The notes below the pieces were generated by a model that was not told where the DNA came from, made no database searches, and saw only the letters and a list, made by a program, of their open reading frames with translations. The position numbers and the translations under genes are program-made. This document shows positions 25,314 to 34,537 of a DNA stretch of 64,000 nt, piece by piece. Position 1 is the stretch's first letter; each line of letters opens with the position of its first letter. This DNA comes from Virgibacillus sp. MSJ-26 (GTDB lineage: Bacteria; Bacillota; Bacilli; Bacillales; Amphibacillaceae): NCBI RefSeq assembly GCF_018918075.1, contig NZ_JAHLPW010000002.1, forward strand, positions 186,001 through 250,000, in the 5' to 3' direction.

Positions 25314-25522
25314 TTAGGTCGCGCGGCGTCACCCTCAACTCGCGCGGTCTCCGCCCCAGGTCGCGCCGCTTCATCCTCATCTCGCGCGGTCTCTGCCCCA
25401 GGTCGCGCCGCCTCACCTTCAACTCGCGCGGCCTCGGTCCTAGGTCGCGCCGCTTCACCCTCATCTCGCGCGGTCTCCGCCCCAGGTCGCGCCGCCTCCC
25501 CCTCAACTCGCGCCGCCTCACG
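25314..25522. repeat. GC-rich 21-nt periodic array D
   Basis: Cores TCGCGC at 25319, 25340 ... 25508, ten units at exact 21-nt spacing, with the same alternation and orientation as array C. It starts 30 nt after the NERD stop codon and lies in the convergent gap to the LysM hydrolase gene. Confidence 0.9.
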
Positions 25523-25591
25523 TAAACCACTTCATTATAAACATAATAAAGCTGCTTTTCTACGCAGGTAGAAAAGCTCCCATCCATCCCA

Positions 25592-25623
25592 AACAAAAAA
25601 ACTTCGGCCACTGCCGAAGTTTT
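25592..25623 (-). terminator. terminator of the LysM-NlpC/P60 gene
   Basis: Stem AAAACTTCGGC / GCCGAAGTTTT (25598-25608 with 25613-25623), loop CACT. The minus strand has a T-run (A's at 25594-25600), so it terminates the minus-strand gene. Confidence 0.88.
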
Positions 25624-25640
25624 CCCTTTTCTATTATTTA

Positions 25641-26906
25641 TTAATAAAATCTCTTGAATCCATCAAAGTGCTTGCTCCAGTATGAGTTGTTCAAGTTTGT
25701 GATGGTGACGCCTGTTGATGTTCCTGCATGAATGAATTCGTTGTTTCCTAAGTAAATACCCATATGTGAGATGCCCGATTTGTACGTTCCTTCAAAAAAT
25801 ACGAGATCTCCTACTTGTGGATTTTTCACGTAATACGAACGAGAGTAGTAACCTTCTGTATTTGTACGTCCTGACTTAAGGCCAGCTTTGTTGTAAACGT
25901 AATGGATATATCCGCTACAGTCGAATCCACTTGTTGATTGGCCACCCCATACGTAGGGAACGCCTTGGTGTTTTTTCGCTTCCTTAACTAATGTATTTAC
26001 ATTATAGTTTACGTTAGCAGAACTTCCACTTGAACCACCAGAACTAGATCCACCAGAACTTCCATTTGAGGATTTTTTTCCATTGATACTTAATTTTTGA
26101 CCAATATAGATTGTATCGGATTTTAAATTATTCCACGACTTCAATTTAGCAACTGTGGTCCCATTTTGAGAAGCAATCTTTGACAGAGAGTCACCGGATT
26201 TTACTGTATAAGTCTTAGTTGAGCCAGACGCCCCTGAACTCGAAGATCCCGAGGAGCTAGAACTTCCACTAGATGATCCACCTTTGATGTTCAACTTTTG
26301 TCCAACACGAATTAAATCTGAGCTGAGGTTATTCCATTTTTTCAAATTAGCTACTGACACTTTATTGCGTGCTGCAATATGTGAAAGTGTGTCACCGGAT
26401 TTCACGGTATATGAAGAAGTTGAACCTGATGAACTGCCCCCATTTGATGAACTAGATCCACTATTTGAGTTGGAACCGTTGCTTGATCCTCCACCATTTT
26501 TACTAACTGTTAACACATTACCAGGAAAAATGAGTGTGGTATCAAGATCATTCCATTTCATCAAATTTGATAACGAAATTTTATGCTTTGACGCAATCCC
26601 GCTCAATGTATCACCAGTCTTTACCGTATAGGTAGATTTAGAACTGGAAGAAGTAGGTTTTGAACTAGAGTTTGAACTAGAGGATTTGCTCGTCTTAATT
26701 TTTTGATTAGGGAAAATAACATCTGACTTCAGACTATTGATAGATTTTAAATTGGAAACTGAGGTATTGTATTTTTGTGCAATCGTCCATAACGAATCCC
26801 CACTTTGCACTTTATATGTAGCTGCTTCTGCCTCATCTGCAGCGTAAATAGCCGATACAATAGCCGCAGTCGCTGTCACAGACATCATGATTTTCTTATT
26901 TGCCAA
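25641..26906 (-). CDS. secreted peptidoglycan endopeptidase, 4x LysM + NlpC/P60
   Basis: 421 aa. Signal peptide [19 protein letters not shown] cut near ADEAEA. Four LysM wall-binding repeats (~31-75, 94-138, ~166-210, ~232-276; e.g. [20 protein letters not shown]) are separated by Ser/Gly-rich linkers. A C-terminal NlpC/P60 domain (~300-421) has the catalytic Cys in [15 protein letters not shown], His in [10 protein letters not shown], and a third polar residue near NEFIHAG. It resembles LytF/CwlS-type D,L-endopeptidases, which cleave D-Glu-DAP bonds at division sites. Three WalR-like half-sites lie about 150 nt upstream. Confidence 0.93.
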   Translation of the reverse strand: MANKKIMMSVTATAAIVSAIYAADEAEAATYKVQSGDSLWTIAQKYNTSVSNLKSINSLKSDVIFPNQKIKTSKSSSSNSSSKPTSSSSKSTYTVKTGDTLSGIASKHKISLSNLMKWNDLDTTLIFPGNVLTVSKNGGGSSNGSNSNSGSSSSNGGSSSGSTSSYTVKSGDTLSHIAARNKVSVANLKKWNNLSSDLIRVGQKLNIKGGSSSGSSSSSGSSSSGASGSTKTYTVKSGDSLSKIASQNGTTVAKLKSWNNLKSDTIYIGQKLSINGKKSSNGSSGGSSSGGSSGSSANVNYNVNTLVKEAKKHQGVPYVWGGQSTSGFDCSGYIHYVYNKAGLKSGRTNTEGYYSRSYYVKNPQVGDLVFFEGTYKSGISHMGIYLGNNEFIHAGTSTGVTITNLNNSYWSKHFDGFKRFY

Positions 26907-27044
26907 TTTTTTATAGCTCCCTTCATTTAAAACACTATGTAATTATGAAAATAGTGACCACACTAGCATAATTTGCCAGTAATCTAGTCTATTAGTGCTA
27001 ATTATAATGTAAAACGACAAAATATAACATACCTCTTGATGATT

Positions 27045-27072
27045 TGTAATGAACTTGTAAAGTAAATGTAAT
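27045..27072. promoter_or_regulatory. candidate WalR binding site, three half-sites
   Basis: TGTAAT (27045), TGTAAA (27056) and TGTAAT (27067) are spaced exactly 11 bp apart, each adjacent pair matching the published WalR box TGTWAH-N5-TGTWAH. The site lies in the 737-bp divergent region between the LysM hydrolase (minus) and wzz-like (plus) genes, ~140 nt from the former. WalR controls wall hydrolase genes in Bacillus. The motif runs on the + strand, opposite to the hydrolase gene, so sign of control is uncertain. Confidence 0.5.
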
Positions 27073-27510
27073 ATAAAACGGGATTAAATCAGATAAAATA
27101 TAAAATAGTAGATAAAAAGAATCATAATAAGGCTAACTTAACAGAATAGACAGAAAAATAAACCTCATAAAATCATGTAAAAGACCAGTCGGATAGGTCT
27201 AATATCCCTTAATAACATGAGTCGTTATAACTAAAATCGAAAAGAGAATGATAACTTAATAAAAAAAGATTATAAAAAAGAATGAAACCTTACAATCTAA
27301 TCGCTAAATCTGATTACTGCAAATAAAAACAAATAGATCTTTTTTACCATACGTCTAATTTATGGTAAACTTTATTAAACATTGAAACTAGCTACATCCA
27401 TCGATGATTTTATAAGGTTCTATCATTTCCATCTCTATACCCTTAAATAAAAAGGTTAATCATTTAAATTGTGATTTGCCAAAAAACCTGTGCTGTTAAA
27501 TTGAAATATG

Positions 27511-27519
27511 TGTTATACT
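27511..27519 (+). promoter_or_regulatory. extended -10 promoter candidate for the Wzz/BY-kinase operon
   Basis: TGTTATACT is a TGn extended -10; no good -35 is visible. It is ~125 nt before the ATG. The remaining intergenic DNA (26907-27640) is AT-rich and contains no gene I can support. Confidence 0.45.
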
Positions 27520-27643
27520 TTCTGTTGTAATGTCGAAAATACGGGGTAAATGTATTCTGGCCTTTTAATATAGAAGTACTTAACGTGAGCCACTTTCTTA
27601 TTAAATAAGTACGAGAAAAAATAAAAATTTTGGAGGTACTACG

Positions 27644-28408
27644 ATGGAAGAAACAATTTCCCTCAAAGAAATTTTTGAGGTTATTAAGAAGCGCTTGCTT
27701 ATGATTATTGGTCTAATCATTGCTGCCGCACTTCTTGCCGCAATTATAAGTTATTTTATTATTACTCCGACCTATGAATCTAGTAGTCAATTTATTGTAA
27801 ATCAAAGCGAAGAGTCGTCAGCTGACGTTTACAACGTCAATGATATTCGGACTAACGTTGAAATGATTAATACATATAATGTAATCATTAAAAGCCCAGC
27901 TATTCTTGATGATGTAGTGAAAGAATTAAATTTACCATTTGAAGCAAAAACTTTAAGTGATAAACTACAAGTTTCTAGTGAACAAGATTCACAAGTTGTG
28001 ACCGTAACTGTGGCAGATCCAGACCCGGATATGGCAACGAAAATTGCTAATACAACTGTGGGAATCTTTCAAACGGAAATTCCCGAAATTATGAATGTCG
28101 ATAACGTGAACATTTTATCGGAAGCTGAAACATTGCCAGATCAATCACCTGTCGCACCGAAGCCGTTACTAAATATTGCTATCGCGATTGTACTGGGGGG
28201 AATGATAGGTGTCGGACTCGCATTCTTGCTTGAATACTTAGACAACACCGTCAAAACTGAAGAAGATATTGAGAAGAAACTAGGATTGCCTGTCCTAGGC
28301 TCAATTTCAACGATTTCAGATAGAGATGCACGTCCTAGTCACTTTAAAACGCAGCCACAAGTATCGAAAAGAGGTGGAATTAATGATTCGCAGAAAAAAT
28401 CAGTCTAG
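27644..28408 (+). CDS. polysaccharide chain-length / BY-kinase activator protein, Wzz family (CapA/YveK/TkmA-like)
   Basis: 254 aa. Two membrane helices (MIIGLIIAAALLAAIISYFI, ~27-46, and LNIAIAIVLGGMIGVGLAFL, ~176-195) flank an extracytoplasmic Wzz domain with YESSSQFIVNQ and PAILDDVVKELNL. The cytoplasmic tail (residues ~196-254) is the kinase-activating segment in this family. RBS GGAGG is 6 nt upstream. Its 3' end overlaps the kinase gene by 26 nt, so the two are translationally coupled partners. Confidence 0.92.
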   Translation: MEETISLKEIFEVIKKRLLMIIGLIIAAALLAAIISYFIITPTYESSSQFIVNQSEESSADVYNVNDIRTNVEMINTYNVIIKSPAILDDVVKELNLPFEAKTLSDKLQVSSEQDSQVVTVTVADPDPDMATKIANTTVGIFQTEIPEIMNVDNVNILSEAETLPDQSPVAPKPLLNIAIAIVLGGMIGVGLAFLLEYLDNTVKTEEDIEKKLGLPVLGSISTISDRDARPSHFKTQPQVSKRGGINDSQKKSV

Positions 28409-29081
28409 ACAAAATAAAATACGCCATCTGATTACGAAATTAAATCCGCTATCTCCTATTTCTGAACAGTTTAGAACCATACGCACAAACCTACAATTTG
28501 CATCGGTTGATGAAGAATTAGAATCAATGGTTGTCACTTCCTCCGAACCAAGCGAGGGAAAATCACTCACGGTTGCGAATTTAGCAATTGTTTATGCCCA
28601 GCAAGGAAAAAGAGTTTTGCTTATAGACGCTGATTTAAGAAAGCCGACTGTTCATTATACATTTCGACTTGATAACTTAACAGGATTAAGCACAGTTCTT
28701 GTCGGAGAAGAAAGCTTTAACAATGCAGTGCAAATAAGTGACGTTGATAATTTAGATGTCATTACATCGGGGCCGATTCCTCCAAATCCATCCGAGCTGC
28801 TTGGTTCAAAACGAATGAAACATTTCATACAAGAAGCGAACAGGGTTTATGATTTGGTTATTATTGACTCGCCACCAGTACTCGCCGTAACAGATGCACA
28901 GGTTCTAGCAAATCTCGTGGACGGTTCACTATTAGTCGTACGTAGCGGACAGACTGAATACGAAACAGCTGGCAAAGCAAAAGAAGCATTAGAGCGATCC
29001 ACTTCAAAGCTGTTAGGCACTGTACTCAACGACCTACCAAAGAAAGGCTCAAATTCCTATTACTATTATTACGGAACATAA
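28383..29081 (+). CDS. bacterial tyrosine kinase CpsD/CapB family
   Basis: 232 aa from ATG 28383, with AGAGGTGG upstream; the longer frame from 28326 has no RBS. Walker A SSEPSEGKSLTVANLA (~50-65), Walker A' VLLIDADLRKP, Walker B LVIIDSPPVLAVTD. The C-terminus carries the autophosphorylated tyrosine cluster SYYYYYGT. By family it phosphorylates itself and UDP-sugar dehydrogenases and controls polysaccharide export with the preceding activator. The matching phosphatase (CpsB type) and polysaccharide genes are 20 kb away at 48 kb. Confidence 0.95.
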   Translation: MIRRKNQSRQNKIRHLITKLNPLSPISEQFRTIRTNLQFASVDEELESMVVTSSEPSEGKSLTVANLAIVYAQQGKRVLLIDADLRKPTVHYTFRLDNLTGLSTVLVGEESFNNAVQISDVDNLDVITSGPIPPNPSELLGSKRMKHFIQEANRVYDLVIIDSPPVLAVTDAQVLANLVDGSLLVVRSGQTEYETAGKAKEALERSTSKLLGTVLNDLPKKGSNSYYYYYGT

Positions 29082-29110
29082 AAAACCTCCCACTCAGGGA
29101 GGCTTTTTTT
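29081..29110 (+). terminator. terminator after the BY-kinase gene
   Basis: Stem CCTCCC / GGGAGG (29086-29091, 29097-29102), extended by A:T pairs, loop ACTCA, then CTTTTTTT. It is shared with the convergent proline dehydrogenase gene. Confidence 0.9.
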
Positions 29111-29119
29111 AATCCAATT

Positions 29120-30097
29120 TTATTTTTTTCTCCGCTTACTCAACCGTCCAAGTAAAAACGCTAAAGTACCAACCGCAATCACCGTATTCGTCTTCTTATT
29201 AAACACTTGCTTAGCAACTAAATTAATGTTTTGCGGACGCTCAGCCAACCGGCGCATAAAATAGCCATACCAATCATGCCCAAACGGCACATACGTACAA
29301 AAATGATAGCCTTCATTCGCTAACTTATGCTGGAGGTCATTACGAAAACCATACAACATCTGAAACTCAAACTTATCCTTAGAAATATGATGCTCCTCAA
29401 CAAACGCCTTCACATGATTAATCACATGATGATCATGCGTCGCAATCGACGTAAACTTCCCATGCAAAAGATGATATTCAATCAACTCAATAAAATGCCG
29501 ATCAATATCCCCCTTATCCTGGTACGCCACCGACTCCGACTCCTTATACGCCCCCTTCACCAAACGCAGACGTTCATCCTTATACGTCCTAACATCTTCT
29601 TCAGCACGATAAAAGTACGCCTGTATAACCGTCCCGACATTATCGTATGTTTGTAGCAGCTGATCAACCAAATCAAATGACGGCTGCAAATGCAAGTGAT
29701 CTTCCATGTCAACGTTTACAAAAATATTATATTGATACGCTTGCTCAACAATCTCCTCCAAGTTTTGCAGGCAAAAGTCATAATCAATATCAAGCCCAAG
29801 CTGCGTCGGTTTCAATGAAATATGTGCATCCAACTTATGCTCATGAATCGCTTCAACTACTTGCAAAATTTGATTTTTAGCATCGATAGCATCTTCTTTT
29901 CTATCAACAAACTCTCCTAAATTATCAATCGTCGCCGAAATCCCAGCCGCGTTCAACTCTTTTATACTCTGAGTCATCTCATCAACATTCTCACCAGCCA
30001 CAACCGTCTGCGCCCCAAGCTTATAACCATATTTCTGCGCCATCTCATTTAATAGTTTATTCTGTGATAGATTCATAAAAAAGTTTTTTAATAACAT
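29120..30097 (-). CDS. proline dehydrogenase
   Basis: 325 aa from ATG 30097; the alternative ATG 30103 is only 3 nt after the AAAGGA motif, while 30097 has 9 nt. TIM-barrel flavoprotein of the PutB/FadM type oxidising L-proline to pyrroline-5-carboxylate: HISLKPTQLGLDID (~95), VNVDMEDH, RLRLVKGAYKESE, IATHDHHVINH, FQMLYGFRNDLQ, YVPFGHDWYGYFMRRLAERP are the family blocks. The C-terminal ~25 residues (TVIAVGTLAFLLGRLSKRRKK) look like a membrane tail, in line with electron delivery to quinones. It is monocistronic; the pyrroline-5-carboxylate dehydrogenase gene is not in the window. Confidence 0.93.
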   Translation of the reverse strand: MLLKNFFMNLSQNKLLNEMAQKYGYKLGAQTVVAGENVDEMTQSIKELNAAGISATIDNLGEFVDRKEDAIDAKNQILQVVEAIHEHKLDAHISLKPTQLGLDIDYDFCLQNLEEIVEQAYQYNIFVNVDMEDHLHLQPSFDLVDQLLQTYDNVGTVIQAYFYRAEEDVRTYKDERLRLVKGAYKESESVAYQDKGDIDRHFIELIEYHLLHGKFTSIATHDHHVINHVKAFVEEHHISKDKFEFQMLYGFRNDLQHKLANEGYHFCTYVPFGHDWYGYFMRRLAERPQNINLVAKQVFNKKTNTVIAVGTLAFLLGRLSKRRKK

Positions 30098-30289
30098 AAT
30101 CATAGATCCTTTCTAATGTAAAATAATATAGGTATGCACTTATATATGAAAAGGCTTTCACACCCTCAAAAAAATTATTAAAAAAATAAAGACAATTAAA
30201 AAGAAAAGATGACGACTTGCTACCGCAAGTCACCGCTGCTTAAGTGAAGTTGCATCTAATTTTAGATTGAAATCTGCCTCACAAGCGAG

Positions 30290-30645
30290 GCGGGCGCCCG
30301 CGAGTTGGGGACAAACCTGCGCGAGTTAAGGTTCAAGCCACTCGAGTGAGTCTCTATGGCGCGCGACCTATAACGCTTCTCGCTCGACTAAGCGTCAATC
30401 CTGCTCGACTTGCACCGATTGCCGCGCGAGTTAAGGTCGTTCCCGCTCGAGTAAAAGTCATCGTCGCTCGACTGCGCTCCACTCCCGCTCGAGCAAGATC
30501 AGTCGCCGCCCGAGTGAGAACAGTAATCGATCGAGTGAGACTAGCTTTCGCCCGAGTGAATGCACATTTGCCCCGAGTCGAAGCAAAAATCGCCCGAGTA
30601 AGCACACTTTCCGCCCGAGTGTCCTCCTCTGTTGCTCGCCTTAAC
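30290..30645. repeat. 21-nt periodic array E (most diverged)
   Basis: Cores CGAG or CGAC at 30301, 30322, 30343, 30364 ... 30616, 30637: 17 sites with no slippage over 336 bp, although the 15 or so bases between them have diverged almost completely. Orientation GCCCGAGT/GCTCGAC as in array A. It lies between the promoter end of proline dehydrogenase and the 3' end of the M24 peptidase gene. This array is the clearest sign that spacing rather than sequence is kept. Confidence 0.88.
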
Positions 30646-30693
30646 ATCAGCAACAATAACCACTATAACGTTTACAAAATGAAAAAATAAATA

Positions 30694-30749
30694 ATAAAAA
30701 AACCTGCATAATAGAAATAATATTACCAACCTCTATTATACAAGTTTTT
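30694..30749 (-). terminator. terminator of the M24 peptidase gene
   Basis: Near-perfect stem AAAAACCTGCATAATAGA / TCTATTATACAAGTTTTT with two wobble pairs and a ~16-nt loop. The A-run on the + strand gives a T-run on the minus strand, downstream of the gene ending at 30866. Confidence 0.75.
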
Positions 30750-30865
30750 GAGAAAAATTTCTGTATTAAGTCGTTAATTATTTTAAAATTATTATTCTAC
30801 ACTCCTAAAGAAGCCACCTTCGACCCTGGAGCTACAGAATATTCACGACGTTTAAATTGCGCACT

Positions 30866-31969
30866 TTACAGCACTTGCAATTCTTTCGGGAATGAAGTGA
30901 GAACTTCAGCATCACCATTTTCATTGATATACACTTCATCTTCAATGCGGACGCCGCCCAATTCTGGAAGATAGATCCCTGGTTCGATAGTGAAAAATAG
31001 TCCAGATTCTGCGATATCTTCATTCTTCTTATGGACAGAAGGGGCTTCGTGCACCTCGATACCAAGCCCGTGGCCGACACGATTGTGGAAATAATCGCCG
31101 TATCCTGACTCCTCAATCACATCCCGAGCCGCTATATCAAAATTCTTCAGAGGTTTACCGGCTTTCACAGCATCAATGCCCGCTTGATTTGACTTAAGCA
31201 CAATATTATAAATTTCCTTCTGTTTTTCCGAAGCCTCTCCGACCACAAACGTACGTGTGATATCCGAATTATAACCGTTTTTCGTAACCACGCCGAAGTC
31301 AATTAATAAGAAGTCACCATTTTTAATCTCACGGTCGCCTGGGACACCATGCGGTAATGCCGACTTTTCACCAGAAAGCACAATGGTCGAGAAGGAAGGA
31401 CCGACAGCACCAAACTTTTTCATGAGCAATTCAAGCTGACCGGCAAGCTCTAACTCAGTCATCCCAACTTTAAATTGCTTAATTCCCTCAGCCAACACTT
31501 TCTCAATAATGTCGACCGCCTCTTGTAAATAGCCAATTTCAGAACGGGATTTTTTCAAGCGTTGCGAATTAATATACGACTCTATATTTACAAAGCCAGC
31601 CTTTGGAAAAACCTTTTGCAACTGCTCGTGCCGTAACATACTGACGTAGTTTTTCTCAACGCCGATCGATTTTATGTCGACGTCTATATTCTCGCTTAAA
31701 ATTTGAAAAGGATCTTGTTCATCTGAAATAGGAATGACGCTTTCGATGATGGATTCTTTTTTCGCTGCCTCTTGATCAAGGGCGGGGGCGAACATAGTCA
31801 TGCGGTCAATTTTAGGCTCGAAAGCGAAAGCCATAAAGCGCTCATGGGGTTCAGAGTTAAATCCAGTGTAGTAAAACACATTTGCCGGATTCGTGATGAG
31901 TGCAAGGTCGATGTTTTCATTTATTAGTTCAGTTTTTAACTGATTAATGCGTTGTTCGTGTTCAGACAT
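30866..31969 (-). CDS. M24 family metallopeptidase (Xaa-Pro aminopeptidase/dipeptidase type)
   Basis: 367 aa. N-terminal creatinase-like domain (~1-130, NPANVFYYTGFNSEPHERFM) and C-terminal pita-bread catalytic domain. Metal ligands: Asp in LLIDFGVVTKNGYNSDITRT (two Asp), His in RVGHGLGIEVHEAP, Glu in FTIEPGIYLPELGGVRIEDE. It cleaves X-Pro peptides in the cytoplasm (no signal peptide); proline dehydrogenase lies downstream on the same strand, 0.8 kb away, which fits use of proline-rich peptides but does not prove co-regulation. RBS GGAGGA upstream of the ATG. Confidence 0.93.
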   Translation of the reverse strand: MSEHEQRINQLKTELINENIDLALITNPANVFYYTGFNSEPHERFMAFAFEPKIDRMTMFAPALDQEAAKKESIIESVIPISDEQDPFQILSENIDVDIKSIGVEKNYVSMLRHEQLQKVFPKAGFVNIESYINSQRLKKSRSEIGYLQEAVDIIEKVLAEGIKQFKVGMTELELAGQLELLMKKFGAVGPSFSTIVLSGEKSALPHGVPGDREIKNGDFLLIDFGVVTKNGYNSDITRTFVVGEASEKQKEIYNIVLKSNQAGIDAVKAGKPLKNFDIAARDVIEESGYGDYFHNRVGHGLGIEVHEAPSVHKKNEDIAESGLFFTIEPGIYLPELGGVRIEDEVYINENGDAEVLTSFPKELQVL

Positions 31970-32112
31970 ATGTATTCCTCCAATTTACGTTTAGTTTAAG
32001 ATACTGTTAGTTTTATTGTAGCAGTTAGGGGAGAGAAATTGAAAGGGAAGAGGTTGAAAAAATTTATGTTAAGGGATTGGATTAGATTTCCTTTTGGAGT
32101 TTAGAAGTTACT

Positions 32113-32226
32113 TTAGAATAGCCCTAAATACCTTTCTTGTTGTTTAAAATATATGATTCGTCCTACCTTATCTGGCAATTGTCTTGGATATAACGACTCA
32201 ATCTTGGAAAAATAAGCATTTATCAT
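32113..32226 (-). other. 37-codon ORF, possible gene remnant
   Basis: Open frame MINAYFSKIESLYPRQLPDK then VGRIIYFKQQERYLGLF and stop. The composition looks protein-like and resembles a C-terminal tail of a larger (possibly transposase) gene, but I cannot name the family and there is no convincing RBS. The rest of 31970-32355 is AT-rich without other features. Confidence 0.3.
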
Positions 32227-32358
32227 ATCGTTTTTTGTCCATTAGTGATATGTTTATGAATAGAAATAAATAAATATAGACTTAATAAAGTGAAAGCATC
32301 TATGAATCTCATAACAAGGGAAGGTAGGTGTTTTTTTAATGTAAAAGTTATTCATTTA

Positions 32359-32373
32359 ATGTAAGCGGTTACT
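32359..32373 (+). promoter_or_regulatory. cre-like (CcpA) site upstream of secreted nagZ
   Basis: ATGTAAGCGGTTACT fits the relaxed cre consensus WTGNAANCGNWNNCW at every defined position. It lies 43 nt before the nagZ ATG. Carbon catabolite control of a saccharide-scavenging locus would be expected. Confidence 0.5.
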
Positions 32374-32415
32374 AGTTGGGGGGTTGATAGCATACAACGA
32401 AAAGGAGAGTTCAAA

Positions 32416-34449
32416 ATGAGACGGAAACATTTTCTAATTGTCATATCTATTTTGTTCATTATAATGACGCCGTTACACGGTTTAGCAGATGAACAAAATA
32501 AAGTATCTGACCAAGATGAGGAAGCCATTAAGGATGTGATGGATGATATGACACTTGAAGAAAAAATTGGACAACTGTTCATTGTTCATGTTTATGGAGA
32601 GACTCCAACGGATCCAAATTATGAGGATACGAATTTAAATAATAACCGTGGTGGTAAAAATTTTAAAGAGGTCATTGAAAATTATCATGTTGGTGGGATT
32701 ATTTACTTTAACTGGACGGACAATATAGGAACACCTGTTGATACAGAACAAGTTAATGAACTTTCCAATGGTTTGCAGGAGATTGCAGAAGATCAGCGTT
32801 CTGAAATTCCATTGTTTATCTCAACGGATCAGGAAGGTGGCATTGTTCAACGAGTTGAAGAACCGGGAACTGTATTTCCAGGTAATATGGCACTTGGAGC
32901 TGTAGGCTCTAAATCGCTTGCTCATCAGAGTGGTGAGATCATTGGTAATGAGTTAAGCAGTTTAGGTATTAATATGAACTTTGCACCGACAGTTGATGTC
33001 AATATGAATCCGGACAATCCGGTGATTGGCATCCGCTCTTTTGGGGAGGATCCTGATCTTGTATCAGACCTTGGGATTGCGCAAATTAATGGGTATAAAG
33101 AAGAAAATGTGATAACGTCAGCCAAACACTTTCCAGGCCACGGGGATACCGATGTAGATTCCCACTATGGGTTGCCTGAGATTGATCATGATTTGGAAAC
33201 GCTCCATGAGGTCGATTTAAAGCCTTTTAAAGAGGCTATTAATTCAGGCATCGAATCAATTATGACGGCTCATATTGTTGTGCCTGCTCTTGATGATTCA
33301 GGTTTGCCTGCAACATTGTCGAAGCCTATTTTAACGGATTTATTAAGAGAGGAAATGGGTTTTGATGGATTGATTATTACAGACAGTTTAGGCATGTCTG
33401 GTGCGAACGTATACCCTGAAGACCGGGTCGCTGTTGAGGCCTTTAAAGCAGGAGCAGATATTTTGTTAAATCCGCCTAAAGTTGACGTCGCTTTTGAAGG
33501 AATGTTAGAAGCTGTAGAATCAGGCGATGTTAGCATGGAACGACTAGATGAATCCGTCTTTCGTGTATTAAAGTCCAAAATGAAACAAGGTCTTTTTAAG
33601 GATCCATATACGGATAAAGAGCGAATTGAAGGAATCGGCTCGGACGACCATTTACAAGTAGCTCAAGATATTGCGAACAGAGGTGTGACCCTTGTTAAAA
33701 ATGAAGCAGATACCTTACCTGTTCAATCGTCAGAAAAGGTGCTCGTGACAGGCCCTGGGGACGCGAATCCAGTCACTATTTCGGAACAATTGAATGAAAA
33801 AGGTGTTACCGCCGACAGTTTTGAGACTGGAATGAGCCCAACTGAAGATGAGATTTCAGAGGCTGTGGAGAAAGCAAGTGACGTGGATAAAGTTATTGTA
33901 ACTACGTATACAGCCAATACGGACGAACAACAACAACAATTGGTTGACCGATTAGTGGAAACAGATAAACCTGTCGCTGTTGCTGCCATGCGTAACCCTT
34001 ATGATTTAATGGAGTTTTCAGAGGTTGACGCATATCTCAACGCATACAGTTATTTAGAACCATCAGTAAACGCAATCGCAAATGCGCTTGTTGGAGATAT
34101 TAATCCAAGAGGCACTTTACCTGTAACCATTCCGGATCTGTATGAGACAGGCCATGGTTTAAGTTTTATTGATACACCAATCAATGCTGAAGGAATGAAA
34201 GAACTCGTTACTTATTTAGAAAATGAAGGCGAAATTGTAGACGAGGAAACAAGCCATGCTCTTTCCATGCACTTAACAGCAGTGGCACACTATGAAGAAA
34301 AAGAGTTAACTGACAAAGTTTTGAAACATATGAACAATTTCCACCTGCTACTTGATCATCATAGGGAAAATGAGCATATTTCACAAAAAGCACACAACTA
34401 CCTCACAGTTGATACGGATCAATTGATTGAGTTGTGGTCAGCTAAATAA
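32416..34449 (+). CDS. nagZ: secreted beta-N-acetylglucosaminidase NagZ (GH3) with C-terminal helical module
   Basis: 677 aa. Signal peptide FLIVISILFIIMTPLHGLADE. GH3 barrel (~35-390): STDQEGGIVQRVEEPGTVFPG, the Asp-His general acid motif AKHFPGHGDTDVDSHYGLPE (~236-255) and the nucleophile Asp in IITDSLGMSGAN (~320). An alpha/beta domain follows (~410-600). The last ~65 residues (HLTAVAHYEEKE ... LIELWSAK) are a module shared with the proteins ending at 36978 and 38198. It removes terminal GlcNAc from muropeptides outside the cell; in B. subtilis NagZ works with AmiE and NamZ. AAAAGGAGAG lies 7 nt upstream of the ATG. Confidence 0.93.
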   Translation: MRRKHFLIVISILFIIMTPLHGLADEQNKVSDQDEEAIKDVMDDMTLEEKIGQLFIVHVYGETPTDPNYEDTNLNNNRGGKNFKEVIENYHVGGIIYFNWTDNIGTPVDTEQVNELSNGLQEIAEDQRSEIPLFISTDQEGGIVQRVEEPGTVFPGNMALGAVGSKSLAHQSGEIIGNELSSLGINMNFAPTVDVNMNPDNPVIGIRSFGEDPDLVSDLGIAQINGYKEENVITSAKHFPGHGDTDVDSHYGLPEIDHDLETLHEVDLKPFKEAINSGIESIMTAHIVVPALDDSGLPATLSKPILTDLLREEMGFDGLIITDSLGMSGANVYPEDRVAVEAFKAGADILLNPPKVDVAFEGMLEAVESGDVSMERLDESVFRVLKSKMKQGLFKDPYTDKERIEGIGSDDHLQVAQDIANRGVTLVKNEADTLPVQSSEKVLVTGPGDANPVTISEQLNEKGVTADSFETGMSPTEDEISEAVEKASDVDKVIVTTYTANTDEQQQQLVDRLVETDKPVAVAAMRNPYDLMEFSEVDAYLNAYSYLEPSVNAIANALVGDINPRGTLPVTIPDLYETGHGLSFIDTPINAEGMKELVTYLENEGEIVDEETSHALSMHLTAVAHYEEKELTDKVLKHMNNFHLLLDHHRENEHISQKAHNYLTVDTDQLIELWSAK

Positions 34450-34537
34450 AGTGAGTGTAGCAGACAAGCGATACGTATTGCTACTAAGAAGATAATTTGA
34501 GAATAATCATAAAAAAAGTGAGAGGAGAATAAGTATT

